Source of the DNA: an uncultured Collinsella sp.
GTDB taxonomy: Bacteria > Actinomycetota > Coriobacteriia > Coriobacteriales > Coriobacteriaceae
Length of the DNA stretch: 42,436 nt
Direction of reading: 5' to 3'
Assembly (NCBI GenBank): GCA_900542945.1
Contig: UQPI01000017.1
Location: 1-42,436 of the forward strand
The notes under the pieces are model-generated. The model was not told the DNA's origin and did not search any database. It saw nothing but the letters and a program-made list of their open reading frames with translations. This document shows positions 42,291-42,436 of the stretch, piece by piece. Every line of letters begins with the position of its first letter. Positions within the stretch are counted from its first letter, which is position 1. The position numbers and the translations under genes are program-made.

Positions 42291-42323
42291 TTATGCAAGG
42301 CCGAATTATGCAAGGTTGCATAA
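42291..42323. promoter_or_regulatory. Cluster of TTGCATAA motifs before ybaB
   Basis: TTATGCAAGG occurs at 42291-42300 and 42306-42315, 15 bases apart, and the second copy is half of a perfect inverted repeat TTATGCAA-GG-TTGCATAA (42306-42323). On the - strand CATAAT in these could serve as a -10 of ybaB. An operator is plausible. Confidence 0.45.
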
Positions 42324-42436
42324 TATCGCATACTCAATCTAGTAGAGCCGAATCCGGCATTTCATGTGTGCCACTAAATAGGGTTGATTTTCAATCTCAA
42401 CGCAACAGCCTGAACGGACCCCGCGTTTCCGCAGCT
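42324..42436. other. Window end without a supported gene
   Basis: No gene, RNA or terminator is supported. A - strand frame entering from the edge stops at 42339-42341 and gives only about 32 codons; it may be the end of a neighbouring gene but is too short to name. Confidence 0.3.

Noticed and set aside
42128..42436. Search for dnaX or SRP RNA upstream of ybaB
   Set aside because: Neither the end of dnaX nor the conserved SRP RNA core was found in the remaining bases.

Overview
The window looks like chromosomal DNA from a high-GC anaerobic Gram-positive bacterium of the Coriobacteriia (Actinomycetota), most like Collinsella. This is an inference from the gene content: Actinobacteria-type housekeeping genes with strong G/C third-position bias, a 1179-residue pyruvate:ferredoxin oxidoreductase, carbamate kinase, LytS/LytTR sensor pairs, and no aerobic respiratory genes. 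No rRNA or tRNA gene was found. The first ten bases equal the 3' end of a standard Illumina adapter, so position 1 is probably a raw contig end.

Region 1 (1-16306, all +) is a dense housekeeping block: the 3' end of comEC, holA, rpsT, lepA, dusB, hemW, two dnaJ genes, mtaB, phoH, ybeY, dgkA, era, recO, rpsO and pnp. From mtaB to recO the genes overlap or nearly touch and probably form one operon for RNA maturation, ribosome assembly and repair. The first dnaJ is odd because hydrophobic segments replace its C-terminal domain. 16360-16655 has no convincing gene but several strong hairpins and a + strand terminator.

Region 2 (16656-28243, all -) holds a YfcE-like phosphodiesterase, a glycosyltransferase-LytS-LytTR operon, a UMF1-type MFS transporter, a zinc-dependent phospholipase C-like protein, a second LytS-LytTR pair, and an APC permease with an amidohydrolase. 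The two sensor pairs suggest envelope or metabolite sensing.

Region 3 (28604-32993, mixed strands) is the accessory part: a membrane-anchored C39-like protease, a 270-bp palindromic MITE-like element whose end forms the protease stop codon, carbamate kinase, an AT-rich gap, and an AAA ATPase/DUF4143 gene behind three tandem repeats. The ATPase looks acquired.

Region 4 (33141-42436, all - genes) has a 125-bp nested inverted repeat behind nifJ, nifJ with a long structured leader, and a four-gene operon of a membrane-anchored Ser/Gly-rich protein, a Ser/Thr kinase, a small membrane protein and an FHA protein. The last is the best candidate for an undescribed signalling system. recR and ybaB close the window. 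Across the window, several independent start regions share an extended -10 of the form GGGTANNAT.
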